A DNA stretch of 64,000 nt, taken from Rhodopseudomonas infernalis. GTDB lineage: Bacteria; Pseudomonadota; Alphaproteobacteria; Rhizobiales; Xanthobacteraceae. The position numbers were made by a program, and so were the translations under genes. The stretch lies in contig NZ_JAJNAL010000009.1 in the NCBI RefSeq assembly GCF_022271405.1, positions 62,001 through 126,000 on the forward strand, given 5' to 3'. This document shows positions 45,908 through 54,335 of the stretch, in pieces (the stretch's first letter is position 1; each line of letters opens with the position of its first letter). A model generated the notes under the pieces. It was given only the letters and a program-made list of their open reading frames with translations, had not been told where the DNA came from and made no database searches.

Positions 45908-45967
45908 CAACGCGCTGCGGGCAGCGGGACAGCGATTTGAACAATCGCCGCCCCGCGCCCAGGCTTG

Positions 45968-47062
45968 TCAGGCCGCAGCTCCTTGCTGTCGGCTACCCAC
46001 GGTGTGCCGTGCCGCTCGCCGGGCTTCGACCGCGTCAGCCAGCTCGTGCAGCACCGTCTCGGTGGTCGCCCAGTCGATGCAGCCGTCGGTGATGCTCTGG
46101 CCATATTGCAGCGGCCGACCCGGGACGACGTCCTGCCGGCCGGCGACCAGATTGCTCTCGATCATCACGCCGCAGATGCGGTCATCGCCGGCCGCGAGCT
46201 GACGCCCGATATCGGCCGTGACCTTCGGCTGATTGTCCGGCTGCTTGCTGCTGTTGGCGTGGCTGGCGTCGATCATCAGACGCGGTGCCAGGCCGTTCTT
46301 GCCGAGCACCGCGGCGGCGGCGTCGACGTTCGCGGCGTCGTAGTTCGGCGTCACGCCGCCGCGCAGGATGACGTGGCAGTCGCTGTTGCCGGTGGTGGCC
46401 GCGATGGCGTTGCGGCCGCGCTTGGTCACCGCCATGAAATGATGCGGCTGCGCCGCGGACTTCACCGCCTCCGCGGCGATCCGGACGTTGCCGTCGGTGC
46501 CGTTCTTGAAGCCGATCGGGCACGACAGGCCCGACGCCAGCTCGCGGTGAATCTGGCTCTCGGTGGTGCGGGCGCCGATCGCTCCCCAGGCGACCAGATC
46601 CGCGATGTATTGCGGCGTGATCAGGTCGAGGAATTCGGTCGCGGCCGGCAGGCCGAGATTGTTCACGGCCGCAAGTACCTGACGCGCGAGCCGCAGTCCC
46701 TTGTCGATCCGGAAGCTGCCGTCCAGGTCGGGGTCGTTGATCAGCCCCTTCCAGCCCACCGTGGTACGCGGCTTTTCGAAATACACCCGCATCACGATCT
46801 CGAGCCGGTCGGCCAGGGTCTCGCGCAGCGCCGCCAGACGGCTGGCATAGTCCATGGCTGCGGCCGGATCGTGAATCGAACAGGGGCCGACCACGACCAG
46901 CAGCCGGTCGTCGGCACCGGTCAGGATGGCGTGAATCGCGCTACGGCTCGCCGCGACTGTGCGTGTCGCGGTCAGCGTACGCGGAATCTCGCCTATGACT
47001 TCGTCGGGCGTACTCAGTTCGGTGATCTTCTGCAGGCGAAGGTCGTCGGTGGTGGTCAACAC
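45968..47062 (-). CDS. aroG: 3-deoxy-7-phosphoheptulonate synthase (DAHP synthase, class I)
   Basis: 364 residues, GTG start with AAGGAG eight bases upstream. Signatures of the AroG/F/H type are [59 protein letters not shown], and [29 protein letters not shown] carries metal-binding His. It condenses PEP and erythrose 4-phosphate at the start of aromatic amino-acid synthesis. It is preceded on the minus strand by an aromatic-rich leader peptide and a terminator, so expression is likely set by attenuation. Allosteric control is probable but not visible here. Confidence 0.95.
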   Translation of the reverse strand: MLTTTDDLRLQKITELSTPDEVIGEIPRTLTATRTVAASRSAIHAILTGADDRLLVVVGPCSIHDPAAAMDYASRLAALRETLADRLEIVMRVYFEKPRTTVGWKGLINDPDLDGSFRIDKGLRLARQVLAAVNNLGLPAATEFLDLITPQYIADLVAWGAIGARTTESQIHRELASGLSCPIGFKNGTDGNVRIAAEAVKSAAQPHHFMAVTKRGRNAIAATTGNSDCHVILRGGVTPNYDAANVDAAAAVLGKNGLAPRLMIDASHANSSKQPDNQPKVTADIGRQLAAGDDRICGVMIESNLVAGRQDVVPGRPLQYGQSITDGCIDWATTETVLHELADAVEARRAARHTVGSRQQGAAA

Positions 47063-47103
47063 GGCAGTCTGCTCCTTGTGAGGGAGACCTGCCGGCTCAA
47101 ACG

Positions 47104-47130
47104 AAAAAGCCGCCAGGTCTGGCGGCTTTT
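47104..47130 (-). terminator. Attenuator terminator in the aroG leader
   Basis: On the minus strand AAAAGCCGCCAG and CTGGCGGCTTTT are complementary, giving a 10-12 bp stem with a minimal loop, followed by T residues (47108-47104). It lies 22 bases after the leader-peptide stop and 42 bases before the aroG GTG. Its 5' arm (GCCGCCAG) can instead pair with CTGGCGGC in the leader frame (47181-47174), a possible antiterminator. Confidence 0.85.
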
Positions 47131-47151
47131 CGGACTTCGATGCTGCAATCT

Positions 47152-47229
47152 TCAGATCGCGCGAAATCCTCCCGCCGCCAGCGAGCTGCTAAAATAGAAG
47201 TACCAGTACGAGGCGGTCGGACGGATCAT
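47152..47229 (-). CDS. Aromatic-rich leader peptide of aroG
   Basis: A 25-residue frame beginning MIRPTAS and continuing with six consecutive aromatics, Tyr-Trp-Tyr-Phe-Tyr-Phe, then SSSLAAGG and ending FRAI. Such a run in so short a frame, placed between a promoter and a terminator, is the signature of a ribosome-attenuation leader. The ATG is seven bases after the predicted -10, so translation would begin at or near the 5' end of the transcript, as for some alphaproteobacterial trp leaders. No Shine-Dalgarno is visible, in keeping with a leaderless start. Stalling at these codons would allow aroG readthrough. Confidence 0.85.
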   Translation of the reverse strand: MIRPTASYWYFYFSSSLAAGGFRAI

Positions 47230-47236
47230 GCGGGCT

Positions 47237-47265
47237 CATATAGACCACGCCGGCGGCTTTGTCCA
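47237..47265 (-). promoter_or_regulatory. Candidate sigma-70 promoter of the aroG leader
   Basis: On the minus strand, TGGACA (47265-47260), a 17-base spacer and TATATG (47242-47237) form a good promoter. It lies between the stop of the upstream MFS gene (47277) and the leader ATG (47229). Transcription would start at about 47229-47231. Confidence 0.6.
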
Positions 47266-47276
47266 CGGACCGGGTT

Positions 47277-48677
47277 TCAGACGTCCGCCGAAGGCCGGAC
47301 CCGGGTCAGCAGCGCCAGCCCGGCGACGAAGAACACCACCAGCACCGCCATGCCGGCCTTCTGACTCGCGGTGATTGCCGTGACTGTCGCGATCAGCAGC
47401 GGGCCGATGAACGACGTCACCTTGCCGGTCAGCGCGAACAGGCCGAAATACTGCGCGATGCGGTCGCGCGGCGCGATCCGGATCAAGAGCGTGCGCGACG
47501 CCGCCTGCAACGGGCCGCCGGCGATGCCGATCAGGCAGCCGAGCAACAAGTACGCGCGCTCCGCCGGTGCGGCGAACAGCGCGGCGCCGGGTTGCGGCGG
47601 CGTCACCTCGACGAACACGATGTGCGACGGATCGATCAGCAGGATGCCGGCGATCGCGATCAGCAGCAGCACCATCGAGCCGGCGATCACCCGCTTGGAG
47701 CCGAGCGCGTCGTCGAGCCGTCCGCCGACGAAGGCGCCGATGGTCGCGGCGATCGCCAGGATCACGCCGAAGCTGCCGATCTGAATGGTGTTCCAGCCGA
47801 ACGTGCCGGTGGCGTAGATGCCGCCGAACGCGAATAGCGACACCAGGCCATCGGTGTAGATCATGTTGGCGAGCAGGAACGCGGCGAGCGAGCGCCGGTT
47901 CGGCAGGTCGCGCAGCGTCTCGCGCAGTTCGCGCAGGCCCTCGCGCACCGCGGCGCGCGCTTTCAGCTTAGCCGGAAAATCCGGCGTCAGCAGAAACATC
48001 GGTAGCACGAACACCACGAACCAGATGCCGGTGAGCGGTCCGCTGATGCGGTCGCCTTCGTGCATCGCCGGATCGAGCCCGAACAGCGGCGTGACACCGA
48101 GCAGCGTCTTGCCGGTGTCGGGGCTGGCGGCGAGAAAGCCGAGCACCAGAATGAGCGACAGGATGCCGCCGATATAGCCGGTCGCCCAGCCGGTGCCTGA
48201 TAAGCGGCCGATCTTCTCGGGCGGGACGAGATTCGGCATCATCGCGTTGTTGAACACGGTGGCGAACTCGACCCCGACGGTGGCGAGCGCATAGGCGATC
48301 AGCAGCGGCAGGATGATATGCGGATCGCTCGGCCGGCCGAACCACATCAGGCACGAGCCGATCACCAGCATCGCGCCAAACAGCGCGATCCACGGCTTGC
48401 GCCGGCCGCTGGCATCCGCCACCGCGCCGAGCACCGGCGACGCCAGCGCGATCAGGAAGCCGCTCGCCGCGGTGGCGAAGCCCCACCAGGATTGTCCGGT
48501 GGCCGGATCGGGCGCGACGTAAGTGACGAAATAGGGCGCGAAGATGAAGGTGGTGATCAGCGTGAAGTAAGGCTGCGCCGCCCAGTCGAACAAGATCCAG
48601 CCGAGCACCGCGGGGCGCGACGGATAGGTTCGCGGCGCAGTGTCCGGTGCACTCTCCGCGACGATCGATGACGCCAT
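47277..48677 (-). CDS. MFS transporter of the UMF1 (Atg22-like) family
   Basis: 466 residues from ATG 48677 (MASSIVAES). Twelve hydrophobic segments are visible. LGWILFDWAAQPYFTLITTF at about 25-44 is the UMF1/Atg22 signature, and GRRKPWIALFGAMLVIGSC is the MFS loop 2-3 region. Family members export amino acids or other metabolites in yeast vacuoles; bacterial substrates are unknown. It ends just before the aroG promoter on the same strand. Its start is 101 bases from the divergent ggt start. Confidence 0.85.
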   Translation of the reverse strand: MASSIVAESAPDTAPRTYPSRPAVLGWILFDWAAQPYFTLITTFIFAPYFVTYVAPDPATGQSWWGFATAASGFLIALASPVLGAVADASGRRKPWIALFGAMLVIGSCLMWFGRPSDPHIILPLLIAYALATVGVEFATVFNNAMMPNLVPPEKIGRLSGTGWATGYIGGILSLILVLGFLAASPDTGKTLLGVTPLFGLDPAMHEGDRISGPLTGIWFVVFVLPMFLLTPDFPAKLKARAAVREGLRELRETLRDLPNRRSLAAFLLANMIYTDGLVSLFAFGGIYATGTFGWNTIQIGSFGVILAIAATIGAFVGGRLDDALGSKRVIAGSMVLLLIAIAGILLIDPSHIVFVEVTPPQPGAALFAAPAERAYLLLGCLIGIAGGPLQAASRTLLIRIAPRDRIAQYFGLFALTGKVTSFIGPLLIATVTAITASQKAGMAVLVVFFVAGLALLTRVRPSADV

Positions 48678-48777
48678 CTTGTTCCGTTCCTGCTGCGCCG
48701 GGATTTGGCCGGCCCGGCCAATCCCTATAGGATTCGCCGGCGCGGAGCAGCCTGCACCCGCGTCCCCGGAACCCGAA

Positions 48778-50520
48778 ATGAGCAGCATGACGTTTCTTCA
48801 TCGCACAATCGTGACGGCGTGGACCATCACCGCGCTGAGCTTTGCGCCCATCGCGGCGACCGCGCAGGACATGCGCGGCGGCGCGCTGCGCGATCCCGCC
48901 TCCGCTAAGGCGGTGGTCGCCAGGCACGGCATGGTGGTGGCGCAGGAGAAGCTCGCGGCCGAAATCGGCGCCAAGTTTCTGGCGCGCGGCGGCAATGCGA
49001 TCGACGCCGCGGTCGCGACCGGCTTTGCGATGGCGGTGACCTATCCGCGCGCCGGCAATCTCGGTGGCGGCGGCTTCATGGTGATCCACTCCGCGGCGAA
49101 GAACGAGGACGTCGCGATCGATTATCGCGAGACCGCGCCGCAGGCCGCCACGCAGGACATGTTCCTGACCGACGGCAAGCCCGACGCCGACAAGTCGCGC
49201 AAATCCGCGCTCGGCATCGGCGTACCCGGCACGGTGGCGGGTCTGGCGCTGGCGCTGGACACATACGGCTCGGGCAAGTTCTCGCTGCGCGACGTGCTGC
49301 GGCCGGCGATCGAACTGGCGCGTGATGGATTCATCATTGCCGACGACAACGCCGATACGTTTCCGCAATGGCACGCCTGGCTGTCGCGCTGGCCGTCGAC
49401 CCAGAAGGTGCTGGCTCGTCCCGACGGCTCGGCGCTGCAGGACGGCGACCGGCTGAGGCAGCCCGATCTCGCGATGACGCTGCAGGCGATCGCCGACAAG
49501 GGGCCGGACGGCTTCTATCGCGGCGAAGTCGCGGACAAGCTCGCGCGGAGCATTCGCGGTGCCGGCGGGCTGATCACCACGGAGGATCTGGCGAACTATC
49601 AGGCGGTGGTGCGCAAGCCGGTGCGCGGCAGCTATCGCGGTTACGACATCGTGGCGATGCCGCTGCCGTCGTCCGGCGGCGTGGTGCTGGTCGAGACGCT
49701 GAACATCCTCGAAGGTTTTGCGATGCACGACTACGCGCAGGGCAGCGCCCCGTCGCTGCACCTGCTGATCGAGTCGATGAAGCGTGCTTACGCCGACCGC
49801 GCCCGCTATCTCGGCGATCCGGCGTTCAGCGACGCGCCGACCGCGAAGCTGCTGTCGAAGGACTACGCGGCGACGCTGCGCAAGGGGATTGATCTGAAGC
49901 GCGCGACGCCGGCGGCCGACGCGGTGTCGCAGCCGAAGGAGGGCGAGAACACCACGCACTACTCGGTCGCCGACGACCAGGGCAACGCGGTCAGCAACAC
50001 CTACACGCTGAACTTCAGCTACGGCGTCGGTCTGATCGCCGACGGCACCGGCGTGCTGCTCAACAACGAACTCGACGATTTCACCGCGGCGCCGGGCGCG
50101 TCGAACGCCTACGGCCTGGTCGGCTTCGCGGCGAACCTGCCGGCGCCCGGCAAGCGGCCGCTGTCGTCGATGTCGCCGACCATCGTGCTGAAGGACGGCC
50201 GGCCGGTGCTGGTCACAGGTTCGCCGGGCGGCAGCCGGATCATTTCGGCGACCCTGCAGGTGATCGTCGATGTGCTCGACTATCGCATGAACGTCGTCGC
50301 GGCTGTCGCTGCGCCGCGGCTGCATCATCAATGGATGCCGGACGAAGTCCGCGTCGAGGCCGGCTTCCCCGACGCCACGCTCGACGCACTCCGCGCCCTG
50401 GGCCACCGCATCGCCGTCCCACTCGGCCAGACATCGACCAACACGATCTTCATCGACGCCGCGGGTTTCCACGGCGCCCCGGATCCCAGGACGCGCGGCG
50501 CGACGGCGGCGGGGAATTAG
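48778..50520 (+). CDS. ggt: Gamma-glutamyltransferase
   Basis: 580 residues from ATG 48778 (MSSMTFLHR); longer upstream frame lacks a signal sequence. The signal peptide (about 1-29) ends near ATAQ. The large subunit has ARGGNAIDAAVATGFAM and NLGGGGFMVIH. The autoprocessing site is NTTHYSVADDQGNAVS near 391-406; the second Thr is the nucleophile at the start of the small subunit. LSSMSPTIV and GSPGGSRII also match the family. It acts in the periplasm on glutathione and gamma-glutamyl compounds. Confidence 0.96.
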   Translation: MSSMTFLHRTIVTAWTITALSFAPIAATAQDMRGGALRDPASAKAVVARHGMVVAQEKLAAEIGAKFLARGGNAIDAAVATGFAMAVTYPRAGNLGGGGFMVIHSAAKNEDVAIDYRETAPQAATQDMFLTDGKPDADKSRKSALGIGVPGTVAGLALALDTYGSGKFSLRDVLRPAIELARDGFIIADDNADTFPQWHAWLSRWPSTQKVLARPDGSALQDGDRLRQPDLAMTLQAIADKGPDGFYRGEVADKLARSIRGAGGLITTEDLANYQAVVRKPVRGSYRGYDIVAMPLPSSGGVVLVETLNILEGFAMHDYAQGSAPSLHLLIESMKRAYADRARYLGDPAFSDAPTAKLLSKDYAATLRKGIDLKRATPAADAVSQPKEGENTTHYSVADDQGNAVSNTYTLNFSYGVGLIADGTGVLLNNELDDFTAAPGASNAYGLVGFAANLPAPGKRPLSSMSPTIVLKDGRPVLVTGSPGGSRIISATLQVIVDVLDYRMNVVAAVAAPRLHHQWMPDEVRVEAGFPDATLDALRALGHRIAVPLGQTSTNTIFIDAAGFHGAPDPRTRGATAAGN

Positions 50521-50560
50521 TAGGTTAAGCCGAGTCATTGTGAGACGAAGCCTCTCCCCA

Positions 50561-50612
50561 CGCAGGGCGCGCTCCCTCCCCCGCAAGCGGGGCAGGGAGC
50601 TCGCCCTGCGCG
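50561..50612. repeat. Intergenic CTCCCTC...GAGGGAG palindrome, copy 1
   Basis: CGCAGGGCGCGCTCCCTCCC and the inverted GGGCAGGGAGCTCGCCCTGCG flank CCGCAAGC. It lies 40 bases after ggt. Related elements are at 51621-51650 and 55301-55398. Confidence 0.7.
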
Positions 50613-50721
50613 TGGCGACGCTTCGGCCAGCACGGGAGGAATAACGTCTTGCCACAAGCGGATGCGGCGGCGCTCTGCTAATCTCCCCGGCGATTTCGAT
50701 TTGAGCGATCAGGAGACCGCC

Positions 50722-51597
50722 ATGGCATCACTAAAAGGCAAGACGCTGTTCATCACCGGCGCCAGCCGCGGCATTGGGCTGGCGATCGCGCTGCGGGCGG
50801 CGCGGGATGGAGCGAATATCGCGATCGCCGCCAAGACTGCCGAGCCGCATCCGAAACTCAAGGGCACGATCTACACCGCGGCCGACGAGATCCGCGCCGC
50901 CGGCGGCAAGGCGCTGCCGCTGGTGTGCGACATCCGCGACGAGACGCAGGTGATCGAGGCGGTCGACAAGACGGTCGCGGAGTTCGGCGGGCTCGATATC
51001 TGCGTCAACAATGCCAGCGCCATCAGCCTGACCAATTCGCAGGCGACCGACATGAAGCGCTACGACCTGATGACGGGCATCAACACCCGCGGCACCTTCA
51101 TGGTGTCGAAATATTGCATTCCGCATCTGAAGAAGGCTGATAATCCCCACATCCTGATGCTGTCGCCGCCGCTCGACATGAAGCCGAAATGGTTCGCGGC
51201 CTCGACCGCCTATACCAGCGCGAAGTTCGGCATGAGCATGGTGGTGCTCGGCCTGTCGGGCGAACTGAAGGGCGCGGGGGTTGCGGTGAATGCGCTGTGG
51301 CCGCGCACCACGATCGCCACCGCCGCGGTCGGCAATCTGCTCGGCGGCGATGCGATGATGCGCGCCAGCCGCACGCCGGACATCATGGGCGACGCCGCGC
51401 ATGCGATCTTCACCAAACCGTCGCGCGACTTCACCGGGCAATTCTGCATTGACGACAAGGTGCTGTTTGAGGCGGGCGTGACTGACTTCGAGCGCTACCG
51501 GGTCGACCCGAGCGTGCCGCTGATGTCGGACTTCTTCGTGCCGGACGACGACGCCCCGCCGCCGGGCGTCAAGGTGACGCCGCTGCCGATGGGATAG
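50722..51597 (+). CDS. SDR resembling HSDL2 (hydroxysteroid dehydrogenase-like)
   Basis: 291 residues from ATG 50722 (MASLKGKTLF). The cofactor loop is TGASRGIGLAIA, then AKTAEPHPKLKGTIYTAADEI, an insertion typical of the HSDL2 group. NNASAI is near 94 and the catalytic Tyr-x3-Lys occurs in AYTSAKFGMS near 171. The C-terminal extension (DFFVPDDDAPPPG) is also family-like, without the SCP2 domain of animal HSDL2. It may act on fatty-acyl or other hydrophobic carbonyls. Confidence 0.88.
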   Translation: MASLKGKTLFITGASRGIGLAIALRAARDGANIAIAAKTAEPHPKLKGTIYTAADEIRAAGGKALPLVCDIRDETQVIEAVDKTVAEFGGLDICVNNASAISLTNSQATDMKRYDLMTGINTRGTFMVSKYCIPHLKKADNPHILMLSPPLDMKPKWFAASTAYTSAKFGMSMVVLGLSGELKGAGVAVNALWPRTTIATAAVGNLLGGDAMMRASRTPDIMGDAAHAIFTKPSRDFTGQFCIDDKVLFEAGVTDFERYRVDPSVPLMSDFFVPDDDAPPPGVKVTPLPMG

Positions 51598-51620
51598 CGA
51601 GATTGCCCAAAGTAATGCGC

Positions 51621-51650
51621 GCTCCCTCTCCCGCAAGCGGGAGAGGGAGC
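51621..51650. repeat. Intergenic CTCCCTC...GAGGGAG palindrome, copy 2
   Basis: GCTCCCTCTCCCGC and GCGGGAGAGGGAGC form a perfect 14-bp stem around AA. It lies between the convergent SDR and GST genes. Confidence 0.75.
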
Positions 51651-51697
51651 AGGCCGTGCTCGGCGCTAACGGCGGTCTCTCGAACTAAAGCTATTAC

Positions 51698-52366
51698 TTA
51701 CGCCTTCCCGATCTCATACGGCCCGCCCTTCTCGAGCGCGCGCTGATACGCCGGGCGGGCGTGAATTTTGGCGAGCCACGCCAGCGCTTTGGGATAGGCC
51801 TGGTCGAGGCCGGCGCGGGAGGCGGCGGCCTCTAACGGGAAGCTCATCTGGATGTCGGCGGCGGTGAAGTCGGGGCCGGCGAAGTACGCGCTCTTGCCGA
51901 GCTCGGCTTCCCAGAACGCCATATGCTGCTTGAGCTGCGGATCGACGAAGCCGGTGAGCGCACCGTTCGCCACGGCCTTGACCAGCGGCCGGAGCAGCAG
52001 CGGGGCGCGCTGCGGCATCATCGTGAACAACAGCTTGAGCAGCAGCGGCGGCATCGCCGAGCCTTCGGCGTAGTGCAGCCAATAGGTGTAGCGCAGCCGC
52101 TCGGGCGTTTTCGGCGGCGGGATCAGCCGGCCCTCGCCATAGCTGTCGATGATGTATTCGATGATCGCGCCGGATTCGGCGATGGTAGCGCCGTTATCGG
52201 TGATCACCGGCGATTTGCCGAGCGGATGCACGGCGCGCAGCTCCTTCGGCGCCATCATGTCGGGCTGGCGCTGATAGCGCTTGATCTCGTACGGCACGCC
52301 GAGCTCTTCGAGCAGCCAGAGCACGCGTTGCGAGCGGGAGTTGTTGAGATGGTGGACGGTGAGCAT
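51698..52366 (-). CDS. Glutathione S-transferase family protein
   Basis: 222 residues from ATG 52366 (MLTVHHLNNSRSQRVLWLL). The thioredoxin-like N-terminal half includes the NNSRSQR segment at the glutathione site and PLGKSPVITDNG with ESGAIIEYI, the classical GSH-binding Glu-Ser pair. The helical C-terminal domain reads TAADIQMSFPLEAA near 155. It is cytoplasmic; the substrate is unknown. A further six codons upstream are possible but less likely. Confidence 0.92.
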   Translation of the reverse strand: MLTVHHLNNSRSQRVLWLLEELGVPYEIKRYQRQPDMMAPKELRAVHPLGKSPVITDNGATIAESGAIIEYIIDSYGEGRLIPPPKTPERLRYTYWLHYAEGSAMPPLLLKLLFTMMPQRAPLLLRPLVKAVANGALTGFVDPQLKQHMAFWEAELGKSAYFAGPDFTAADIQMSFPLEAAASRAGLDQAYPKALAWLAKIHARPAYQRALEKGGPYEIGKA

Positions 52367-52449
52367 GGCGACCTCGCGCGACAATGGTTCGCGTTCATAG
52401 CGCGGAATCGCCGGATCCGACTACGATTTCGCCGACGATGCGCCGGCTT

Positions 52450-52785
52450 TCAGAGCGGCCGCGCGCCGAGCCGGTCCCGCCAATGCGCGGCGCGATCCTT
52501 GAGCTGGTTGTCGCGCAGATAGCGGTCCTCGTCGGGCTCGAACACTTCCAGCGTTTCGAGCGCGAAAGCCTCGGCGCCGTGCGCGGTCCACGCCTGCTGC
52601 AACGCGCGGTTGGGATGGCCGCCCTGCCGCAGCGTGAACCAGATCTTGTTCTGCACAGTGTCGGGATTGAGCGTCGGTCCGATCCACACCGCATCGGCCG
52701 CCGCACAGCGTAGCGCGAAGATCGCCGCCTTCGGCTTGCGCTCCTTGTAGGCGTTGATCGCCGCCTTGCGGTCGAGCTTGGTCAT
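52450..52785 (-). CDS. GIY-YIG nuclease family protein
   Basis: 111 residues from ATG 52785 (MTKLDRKAAINAYK). The degenerate GIY-YIG core is AAIFALRCAAADAVWIGPT, followed by NKIWFTLRQGGHPNRALQQAW and the acidic ALETLEVFEP. The catalytic Arg and Glu candidates are present, but the motif departs from strict GIY/YIG, as in the DUF4188-like small members. Function is uncertain: a nuclease or a DNA-binding relic. It is divergent from the DUF2239 gene. Confidence 0.65.
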   Translation of the reverse strand: MTKLDRKAAINAYKERKPKAAIFALRCAAADAVWIGPTLNPDTVQNKIWFTLRQGGHPNRALQQAWTAHGAEAFALETLEVFEPDEDRYLRDNQLKDRAAHWRDRLGARPL

Positions 52786-52840
52786 CGTGGGTCCTTTTGC
52801 GTGTTGGTGCGGCGTGCGTCCTAGCAGGGCGGGACAGGCC

Positions 52841-52869
52841 TTGTCAATTTTACCCGGATAAAATATTGA
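52841..52869. promoter_or_regulatory. AT-rich palindrome in the divergent GIY-YIG/DUF2239 promoter region
   Basis: ATTTTA (52847-52852) and TAAAAT (52859-52864) flank CCCGGA, with outer CAA and TTG. TTGTCA at 52841 could be a -35 element for the plus-strand gene. It is a candidate operator; the protein that binds it is unknown. Confidence 0.35.
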
Positions 52870-52898
52870 GTCGTTCTGATGCACGGGAGCGACCGCTC

Positions 52899-53492
52899 AT
52901 GATCACCGAAACTGCGCCCAGCCATGTGGCCTTTCATGGCGACCGCCTGCTGGCGGAGGGCGACCTCCCCACTGTGGTGATGGCGATCAAGCCGCTGGCC
53001 GATCGCGGCGAGGCGGGCGTGCTGGTGTTCGACGCGGCGTCGCAGCAGCTCGATTTCGATCTGCGCGGCTCGCTGACCGAGGTGCTGGCGCGGCTGCCCG
53101 CCGATCAGCCGCCGGAGCCGGCATGCGAGGGCGACGCGCCGCGCGGGCGCGGGCGGCCGAAACTCGGCGTGGTGGCGCGCGAGGTGACGCTGCTGCCGCG
53201 GCACTGGGAATGGCTCGGCCAGCAGCGCGGCGGCGCCTCGGTGGCGCTGCGCCGGCTGGTCGACGAAGCGCGCCATGCCTCGGCCGACACCGATCGTATC
53301 CGCGCCGCCCGTGAGGCCGCGCATCGCTTCATGACGGTGATGGCCGGCGATCGGGCGGACTACGAAGAAGCCGCGCGGGCGCTGTTCGCCGGAGACGGCG
53401 CAAAGTTTGCGCGCTGCACCGAGTTGTGGCCGGCCGATATCCGCCGTCACGCCCGCCGGTTGGCGCAGCCGGCATGGCCGGCTCCCGGTTGA
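52899..53492 (+). CDS. DUF2239 family protein
   Basis: 197 residues from ATG 52899. The N-terminal half has FHGDRLLAEGDLPTVVMAIK and VLVFDAASQQLDFDLRG. A RGRGRPKLGVVAREVTLLPRHWEWLGQQRGGAS segment follows; GRGRPKLGV resembles AT-hook-like or regulator-type sequence, and the rest matches the DUF2239 family. EAAHRFMTVMAGDRADYEEAARALFAGD is helical. No function is established. It may regulate itself through the palindrome upstream. Confidence 0.8.
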   Translation: MITETAPSHVAFHGDRLLAEGDLPTVVMAIKPLADRGEAGVLVFDAASQQLDFDLRGSLTEVLARLPADQPPEPACEGDAPRGRGRPKLGVVAREVTLLPRHWEWLGQQRGGASVALRRLVDEARHASADTDRIRAAREAAHRFMTVMAGDRADYEEAARALFAGDGAKFARCTELWPADIRRHARRLAQPAWPAPG

Positions 53493-53572
53493 TTGCGACG
53501 GGCCGACCCGTTAGGCTGAATGGCATGATACAAATCATATAAGACGCGCACGACGCGCCGCCGGAGGACCTG

Positions 53573-54175
53573 ATGCCCTTGCCCGCCCCGCAATTCCTGT
53601 TCGACTTCGGCAGCCCCAACGCATTCCTGGCGCACGAGGCAATTCCCGCGATCGAACAGCGCATCGGCGCCCGGTTCGACTATCTGCCGGTGCTGCTCGG
53701 CGGCATCTTCAAGGCCACCAACAACAAGTCGCCGGCCGAGACGCTGGCGGGCGTCAAGAACAAGCGCGAATACCACGCGGTCGAGACCGAGCGTTTCATC
53801 AAGCGCTACGCGGTCGAGCCTTATGTGTGGAATCCGCATTTTCCGGTCAACACGCTGAATCTGATGCGCGCCGCCGTCGCGGCGCAGCTCGAAGGCGTGT
53901 TCGACCAGTATGTCGAGGCGGCGTTCCACCACATGTGGGTCGAGCCGAAGAAGATGGACGATCTCGAGATCGCCGCCGCGGCGCTGACGTCGTCGAGGCT
54001 CGACGGCAAGAAGCTGCTGACCCGCGCGCAGGAGCCGGAGGTCAAGGCCAAGCTGATCGCCAACACCGACGACGCCGTCGCCCGTGGCGCCTTCGGGTCT
54101 CCGACCTTTTTCGTCGGCAGCGACATGTTCTTCGGCAAGGAACAGCTCCGCGACGTCGAAGAGATGTACGGCTGA
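53573..54175 (+). CDS. 2-hydroxychromene-2-carboxylate isomerase-like DsbA-family protein
   Basis: 200 residues. The thioredoxin fold starts FLFDFGSPNAFLAHEAI, with the Ser-Pro found in place of the CxxC of DsbA (GST-kappa type). LPVLLGGIFKATNNKSP and GAFGSPTFFVGSDMFFGKEQLRDVEEM are diagnostic of the HCCA isomerase group. It uses glutathione to isomerise aromatic catabolic intermediates in naphthalene pathways. Here no other naphthalene genes occur, so the true substrate is unknown. Confidence 0.9.
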   Translation: MPLPAPQFLFDFGSPNAFLAHEAIPAIEQRIGARFDYLPVLLGGIFKATNNKSPAETLAGVKNKREYHAVETERFIKRYAVEPYVWNPHFPVNTLNLMRAAVAAQLEGVFDQYVEAAFHHMWVEPKKMDDLEIAAAALTSSRLDGKKLLTRAQEPEVKAKLIANTDDAVARGAFGSPTFFVGSDMFFGKEQLRDVEEMYG

Positions 54176-54198
54176 GCAAAGCTCGTCACGACGAGATC

Positions 54199-54274
54199 GT
54201 AGGATGGGTTGAGCGAAGCGAAACCCATCGACCAAGGCGGCGACATGGGTTTCGCTGCGCTCAACCCATCCTAC
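54199..54274. repeat. Dispersed intergenic inverted repeat (GTAGGGTGGG... family), copy 5
   Basis: The arms GTAGGATGGGTTGAGCGAAG and CGCTGCGCTCAACCCATCCTAC enclose GAAACCCATCG / ACATGGGTTTC. It lies between two plus-strand genes. Confidence 0.85.
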
Positions 54275-54335
54275 GGGCATGGGCTCGTCGCGGGCATGCG
54301 CGCCTTGCCAAACTGAACTCACTCGGGAGAAGAGG

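Noticed and set aside
43970-45910. A 646-codon minus-strand frame opposite purH
   Set aside because: It lacks any domain and mirrors purH codons; purH has full-length conserved motifs.
50561-50612. GC-rich palindrome after ggt as an intrinsic terminator
   Set aside because: It lacks a T tract, and similar palindromes occur at 51621 and 55301, so a repeat element is the better explanation.
47968-50655. An 895-codon minus-strand frame over ggt and the MFS gene
   Set aside because: It is antisense to ggt and out of frame with the MFS gene; both of those have strong family signatures.
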